A stretch of 64,000 nt of DNA, taken from NCBI RefSeq assembly GCF_001639145.1, contig NZ_LROY01000002.1, positions 2,202,501 through 2,266,500 on the forward strand, written 5' to 3'. This document shows, in pieces, positions 61,900 to 64,000 of this stretch (its first letter is position 1; each line of letters opens with the position of its first letter). A program made the translations under genes and the position numbers. A model generated the notes under the pieces. The model did not search any database. It saw only the letters and a list, made by a program, of their open reading frames with translations, and was not told the DNA's origin. The DNA comes from Microbulbifer sp. Q7 (GTDB lineage: Bacteria; Pseudomonadota; Gammaproteobacteria; Pseudomonadales; Cellvibrionaceae).

Positions 61900-63852
61900 A
61901 TGAACATACGACGCTCTAAAAAAGTAACCATCATAGATCTCTTTGCCGGCCCTGGCGGATTAGGTGAAGGGTTTAGCAACTGCAAAAACTCTCCTTTTGA
62001 AATTGCCATGTCCGTTGAAAAAGAAGAAAACGCGCACAAGACCCTAACGCTACGATCATTTTATAGAAAACTAAAAGATAAGTCGTTATACATTGAATAT
62101 GTAACTGCAAAATCAAAGTTTTCAAAAAATAAAGTGATGAAAAAAATAGAACAAACAGAGGAATGGGGAAAGGCGCTTCGCGAAACCATGGGGTCACCTC
62201 ATGCCCTAGGCAATAGCACGATCTTTGAGAAATGGAAAAATGGAGAAAACCCGACAGATCAAGACTTTAAGGAAAGAACAAAAGAACAGCGAGAAATTGA
62301 CAAAAGAATAAAAGAAGTATGCGAGTCAACGCGCAGGACCAGCAAGAAAACACCACTAAAGGATTGCGAACCTTTAATTGTGATTGGTGGGCCGCCGTGT
62401 CAAGCATATTCGACAATAGGGCGAGGAAGGCTCGCTGGAATCGCTGACCACAATCAGGATCATGATCAAAGATTTTTTCTATACAAAGAATACGCAGACG
62501 TCATAGAGAAAGCACGGCCGGACCTATTTGTAATGGAAAATGTATCTGGAATAGGTTCAGCAAAGCTTGCCAATGGATCTAGAATCTTCCCCGAGATCAT
62601 CAAGCGTCTAGAATATCTAAAAGAGAATCCCACACCAAAGGACAAGAAAAAGTATCACATTTACTCGCTGGTAGTCAGCAAAGAGAATTTTATCGGGACA
62701 GAAGACAAACCTACAGACAAAGACTACTTGGTAAATGCAGTCGATTTTGGGGTCCCTCAAGCCAGAAAACGAGTAATCCTCCTTGGAATCAATGCGGAAC
62801 ATGATACTGAAAACTCTCTTTCGATGATTATGGATCCCAATGAAGCTCCTCTAGCCCCCTCGATCAGCGAAACCATTGGCTCACTCCCCCCGATTCGCAG
62901 CTCAATAAGCAAAAGAGAAGCTTCGATACGCCTCGGTGGTCAGCACTTAGACGCAACTGAAGATACCGATTCAAATTGGAACGAGATACGAAAATCAAAC
63001 GTAGAATTCATACGTAAACTTGTTTCGGGGGACAGCGCGATAAAGAGAGGTGTTAGAGATATAATTGACTGGGAGAGGACTAGCGCAAGAATTGAAAAAG
63101 CTAAAAATTTAAAGCTTCCCAAGGACGCATCAGAAAAATTCATTAAGAATATCCCTCTTACACCAGAAGAAGACTCTAAAATTCTTAGAAAAAAATCTGA
63201 ATACATATCTTTGATATCTGAAACTTATAAACGAATCGAAGAAAAATTAAAGACTATTGACATCTTTAGAAAAACCCATAAAGGGAGTGATTTTTATTTA
63301 AACTCAAAAAATGAAAAAGCAATTAAGAGCAAAGATGCAAAACGGTATTTCGAATTAGACAATTGGCTAACTAAAGATTTTCCCGGAACTTTCAATCATT
63401 GCGCCAAACAGCACATGCCTAAAGACATGACAAGATACATGTTCAGCGCCCTTTGGACAGACGCTAGAAAAAAGTCTCCAGTACCCAACCGAGAACCCTC
63501 ACCATCCCCAACGACAAAGTTCTTTCCAAAAGAGCTGGCCTCGAAACACAAAAGCTGGTATAGCAAGAATTTTCAAGATAGGTTTAGGACGTACCCGAGC
63601 ACATACAGAGCAAAAACAATTACCTCACATATGCACAAGGACGGGCACGCCAACATTCATTACGACCCTTCACAGATGCGTTCACTCACCGTTCGTGAGG
63701 CCGCGCGCATACAAACTTTCCCCGATGACTACTATTTTGAAGGAGGCCAAAGCGCTCAATACCTCCAAGTGGGGAATGCCGTACCTCCATTTCTTGCGAA
63801 GCAGATTGCAGAACATGTACTGAGAATTATGAAAATGAAAGAAATTATTTAA
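61900..63852 (+). CDS. DNA (cytosine-5-)-methyltransferase
   Basis: This 650-aa modification enzyme transfers a methyl group to C5 of cytosine in a specific sequence. Motif I is IDLFAGPGGLGEGF (residues 10-23). Motif IV is GGPPCQAYS with catalytic Cys167. Motif VI is ENV at 213-215. Motif VIII is QARKRVILLG, and motif X is QVGNAVPP at 623-630. It is longer than minimal enzymes, with extra segments after motif I and a large recognition region (about 320-600). The DNA is markedly richer in A and T than the rest of the window, indicating acquisition. The glycosylase gene lies just upstream; a restriction enzyme may follow beyond the window. Recognition sequence not determinable. Confidence 0.93.
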   Translation: MNIRRSKKVTIIDLFAGPGGLGEGFSNCKNSPFEIAMSVEKEENAHKTLTLRSFYRKLKDKSLYIEYVTAKSKFSKNKVMKKIEQTEEWGKALRETMGSPHALGNSTIFEKWKNGENPTDQDFKERTKEQREIDKRIKEVCESTRRTSKKTPLKDCEPLIVIGGPPCQAYSTIGRGRLAGIADHNQDHDQRFFLYKEYADVIEKARPDLFVMENVSGIGSAKLANGSRIFPEIIKRLEYLKENPTPKDKKKYHIYSLVVSKENFIGTEDKPTDKDYLVNAVDFGVPQARKRVILLGINAEHDTENSLSMIMDPNEAPLAPSISETIGSLPPIRSSISKREASIRLGGQHLDATEDTDSNWNEIRKSNVEFIRKLVSGDSAIKRGVRDIIDWERTSARIEKAKNLKLPKDASEKFIKNIPLTPEEDSKILRKKSEYISLISETYKRIEEKLKTIDIFRKTHKGSDFYLNSKNEKAIKSKDAKRYFELDNWLTKDFPGTFNHCAKQHMPKDMTRYMFSALWTDARKKSPVPNREPSPSPTTKFFPKELASKHKSWYSKNFQDRFRTYPSTYRAKTITSHMHKDGHANIHYDPSQMRSLTVREAARIQTFPDDYYFEGGQSAQYLQVGNAVPPFLAKQIAEHVLRIMKMKEII

Positions 63853-63973
63853 GCCCCCGAGAACTTGGACAACCTTCACCTAAAGTCCCATGCGGCCACA
63901 CCGACACTGAACAGATTGGCAACTCGAGACGAAGATATGACTTCTCGTATCCGGGATTTAGCGAACAACTGAA

Positions 63974-63991
63974 AGGCAGCTCCAGCTGCCT
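63974..63991. terminator. Hairpin after the methyltransferase gene
   Basis: A perfect 8-bp stem (aggcagct/agctgcct, 2-nt loop) is followed by ctatctt. The T-run is weak, so termination is uncertain. I see no gene in 63853-64000. Confidence 0.4.
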
Positions 63992-64000
63992 CTATCTTGC

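Overview
The window reads as a chromosomal segment of a marine gammaproteobacterium, most likely a Microbulbifer-like member of the Cellvibrionales. This is inferred from the initiator tRNA-rimP-nusA-infB-rbfA-truB-rpsO-pnp order, the TonB-dependent receptors, the Ser/Gly-linked carbohydrate-binding modules on a secreted protease, and GC-rich codon use. No database search was possible.

Layout. 0.2-3.9 kb: a TonB-dependent receptor and a TauE/SafE permease. 4.2-14.3 kb: the translation/transcription operon on the minus strand, read from a strong promoter at 14.33-14.36 kb through two initiator tRNA genes, a terminator-like hairpin, rimP, nusA, infB, rbfA, truB, rpsO and pnp. 14.5-18 kb: an iron-uptake pair (receptor plus PepSY membrane protein) behind a Fur-box-like site. 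18.1-47.5 kb: eleven minus-strand genes that look like one trans-envelope system. They comprise a small coiled-coil exported protein, three TPR proteins (two of them lipoproteins), a 106-aa exported protein, an ExbB/TolQ motor protein, two unequal ExbD proteins and an AgmX/TonB-like transducer. A terminator follows, then a two-gene operon for a giant 4566-aa DUF11 surface protein and a 1725-aa protein with three OmpA-like domains and a beta-barrel. 47.8-51 kb: moaABCDE with a probable molybdenum-cofactor riboswitch. 51-57.7 kb: pyruvate kinase, glycerate kinase, an NCS2 purine permease, a YeeN-type YebC protein and a PQQ-type sugar dehydrogenase. 58-61 kb: a secreted subtilase and a stretch of gene relics. 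61.1 kb to the end: an AT-richer island with a Mig-type T:G mismatch DNA glycosylase next to a cytosine-5 DNA methyltransferase.

The most important observation about the sequence itself is that infB is broken by a 41-nt stretch at 8860-8900. It matches the loxP-based 454 Titanium paired-end linker apart from one missing base, and it is flanked by a 130-nt direct duplication of infB. This is almost certainly an assembly artefact; the real cell should have one intact IF2 of about 934 aa.

The most interesting biology is the 18-47 kb cluster. Its parts list (one ExbB, two ExbD, an AgmX-like transducer, large TPR proteins) resembles the core of the Myxococcus Agl-Glt machinery, here beside an operon for a giant surface protein and an OmpA-barrel partner. 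Two further points stand out. The glycosylase/methyltransferase pair probably couples DNA methylation to repair of its own deamination damage. Two intergenic elements share a conserved core but have different arms that are self-complementary in each copy.
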